A stretch of DNA of 64,000 nt from Risungbinella massiliensis (GTDB lineage: Bacteria; Bacillota; Bacilli; Thermoactinomycetales; Thermoactinomycetaceae), in NCBI RefSeq assembly GCF_000942395.1, contig NZ_LN812102.1:1276816-1340815 (forward strand), read 5' to 3'. The number at the start of each line of letters is the position of its first letter. Within the stretch, counting starts at the first letter, position 1. The notes under the pieces are model-generated. The model saw only the letters and a program-made list of their open reading frames with translations. It was not told the origin of the DNA and did no database searches. The position numbers and the translations under genes are program-made. This document shows, piece by piece, positions 62,582-64,000 of this stretch.

Positions 62582-63004
62582 ATGGCCAATCGGTTGGATC
62601 AAATTCTCCAATTGGAGCATCTATCTCGGCAACTTTTTAAACAAATAAAAAAAGAGTTAGCTGAATTATGGAAAGACAGTATTACTGGAGCAGAATTTGG
62701 AATGTTATACACACTTTCGCAACGTGGACCTCAAATTGTCACTGCAATGGCACAAACTTTTGATGTCTCTGTAAGTCATATTACACATGTTGTAGATCTC
62801 TTAGAAAACAAAGGTTATATTAAACGATTGCGTTCGCAAACGGATAAACGAGTTGTGGAGCTACATTTAACACAAGAGGGTAGAAAAATAGCCGAAGATT
62901 TAACAAGACAAAAGATGGAATATTTCCGTGAAAAATTTGCTATCTTGGAAGATGAGGAACTACAACAATTAATTGCAATTTACCAAAAATTGACATCTTC
63001 ATAA
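62582..63004 (+). CDS. MarR-family transcriptional regulator
   Basis: The 140-residue protein has the winged-helix region AEFGMLYTLSQRGPQIVTAM, SVSHITHVVDLLENKGYIKR and the wing RSQTDKRVVELHLTQEG. I start at MANRLDQILQLE, 6 bases after AAAAGGAG. MarR proteins often repress an adjacent exporter; the MFS gene 78 bp downstream on the same strand is the likely target. Confidence 0.9.
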   Translation: MANRLDQILQLEHLSRQLFKQIKKELAELWKDSITGAEFGMLYTLSQRGPQIVTAMAQTFDVSVSHITHVVDLLENKGYIKRLRSQTDKRVVELHLTQEGRKIAEDLTRQKMEYFREKFAILEDEELQQLIAIYQKLTSS

Positions 63005-63082
63005 TTATTTCCCTTTGTATATTTTACATTTTATATTTCATAAGGTTAAACATATATTTCGATATGCGAAGGAGTTGTTTTC

Positions 63083-64000
63083 GTGCAAGACCTGACGAAA
63101 AGGGAGAAATCGCTCATTATGGTGGCGATTGTCTCGCTTCTTTTGTTTGCAGCACTTAATCAAACGATTATAGGGAATGCCCTCCCCAAAATTTCTGCTG
63201 AGCTAAACGGTGCTGCTTATTACAATTGGGTATTTACCATATTCATGCTCACTTCTAGTGTTACTGCCATACTAGTTGGAAAATTATCCGATATTTACGG
63301 CCGGAAACCGATTATTGTAGTCGGGGTAGTGATCTTTATGATTGGTACTTTCTTATGTGGTACCTCTGCTAATATTATTCAATTGATCATCTACCGTGGT
63401 GTTCAAGGCTTTGGCGCAGGCATGATCATGTCCACGGCTTTTGCTGCTGTAGGGGATCTATTTCCTCCTCGCGAACGGGGGAAATGGCAAGGGATACTCA
63501 GTGCTACCTTCGGATTTTCTAGTATATTAGGACCTTCATTGGGCGGTTATATTGTAGAGTACTTTGATTGGCACTGGATTTTTTGGGTTTTCTTACCGAT
63601 TGGAGTTATCGCGTTGGTCCTGATTTTTTGGCTTTTCCCCAAAACAGAAAAGCAAGGCAAGCAGCCCATTGATTTATTGGGTTCTTTCTTTGTTGTCACG
63701 ACCATTGTTCCTCTTCTCCTTGCATTTTCTTGGGCAGGAAAAGAGTATGCTTGGAGTTCTTGGCAGATTATCGGTTTGTTTATTACCAGTGTGGTGTCAC
63801 TTATAATCTTTATTTGGGTAGAAAAACGAGCAGTCAGTCCCGTTATTCCACTCGATCTATTCGGAAATTCGATTTTTACCCTATCCAATGTGATTTTGTT
63901 CTTAATCGGTTTCGGGATGTTTGGAACGATTATTTATGCCCCTTTCTTTATTCAAGGAGTAATGGGATTAGGTGCAACTGAATCGAGCTTTATCACAATG
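63083..64000 (+). CDS. MFS drug-type exporter (DHA2/EmrB-QacA), N-terminal part cut by window edge
   Basis: A GTG start follows AAGGAG by 8 bases. The 306 residues present start MQDLTKREKSLIMVAIVSLL and show LNQTIIGNALPKIS (motif D1 of DHA2), GKLSDIYGRKPIIVVG (motif A) and RGVQGFGAGMIMS (motif B). FGFSSILGPSLGGYIVEYFD (motif C) marks drug/H+ antiporters. At least eight membrane segments are visible; the full protein should have 14. It is probably controlled by the MarR protein upstream. Confidence 0.92.
   Translation, partial: MQDLTKREKSLIMVAIVSLLLFAALNQTIIGNALPKISAELNGAAYYNWVFTIFMLTSSVTAILVGKLSDIYGRKPIIVVGVVIFMIGTFLCGTSANIIQLIIYRGVQGFGAGMIMSTAFAAVGDLFPPRERGKWQGILSATFGFSSILGPSLGGYIVEYFDWHWIFWVFLPIGVIALVLIFWLFPKTEKQGKQPIDLLGSFFVVTTIVPLLLAFSWAGKEYAWSSWQIIGLFITSVVSLIIFIWVEKRAVSPVIPLDLFGNSIFTLSNVILFLIGFGMFGTIIYAPFFIQGVMGLGATESSFITM

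Noticed and set aside
1-64000. tRNA, rRNA, prophage or CRISPR-Cas genes
   Set aside because: I looked for clover-leaf sequences, 16S/23S signatures, phage structural genes and Cas proteins and found none I could support.

Overview
The window looks like chromosomal DNA of a low-GC, endospore-forming Bacillales species. I infer this from the gene order sdhCAB - lysC - uvrC - trxA - etfAB - fadR - lcfA - mutS2 - polX - cvpA - zapA - pheTS - TrmH-type methyltransferase - sspI - M42 peptidase, which is the order known from Bacillus subtilis. Further support comes from spore genes (sspI, sleB, a YjcZ-type peptide), T-box and lysine leaders, strong GGAGG ribosome sites and frequent TTG/GTG starts. 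A member of the Thermoactinomycetaceae is plausible, but nothing here proves the family.

The backbone lies almost entirely on the minus strand and is cut by accessory segments. From 1 to 4.5 kb are sdhB (partial), sdhA, sdhC and lysC, with a lysine riboswitch and terminator in front of lysC. From 4.6 to 15.2 kb an island separates lysC from uvrC. It holds an apparently intact IS200/IS605 element (tnpA/tnpB), a small membrane peptide, a coiled-coil protein, a DUF559 protein, a CrtI/CrtN-like desaturase, a TetR regulator, a GNAT enzyme, dhaKLM with cre-like sites, and an RNA-bearing non-autonomous element. From 15.3 to 30 kb come uvrC, a membrane protein with a disordered tail, an aldo-keto reductase, a Nudix enzyme, trxA, etfA, etfB and fadR. 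A second island (phosphatase, MITE, RNA element, HEPN protein, M20 amidohydrolase, IclR regulator) then separates fadR from lcfA. Two perfect FadR-type palindromes mark the fadR and lcfA promoters.

From 30 to 37 kb lie an MqsR-like toxin with an MqsA/HTH/Panacea antitoxin, another MITE, a flavoprotein, an RsmF-type rRNA methyltransferase, a decayed SDR gene and an aromatic-acid exporter. From 37 to 58.8 kb are argS (T-box, CGC specifier), mutS2, an MBL-fold gene with a switch-like leader, sleB, two uncharacterised genes with leaders of similar topology, an M50 protease, polX, cvpA, zapA, pheTS (T-box, TTC specifier), the methyltransferase, sspI, a tnpB wreck split by a MITE, an M42 peptidase, yjcZ and bdbCD. 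The right end has an acyl-CoA synthetase, a PIN-PhoH protein, a MarR regulator and a truncated MFS exporter.

Four patterns are not explained by ordinary annotation. (i) Three leaders within 4 kb (42.2-46.2 kb) each contain serial, competing helices that end on the ribosome site. (ii) Two IS605-ended elements (about 14.78-15.2 and 24.66-25.08 kb) carry no protein but share an RNA core whose two helices covary. (iii) A MITE family of about 139 bp has four copies, three flanked by candidate target duplications. (iv) A short promoter-to-terminator unit without a good ORF lies after sspI. All functions are read from sequence alone; no database search was possible.
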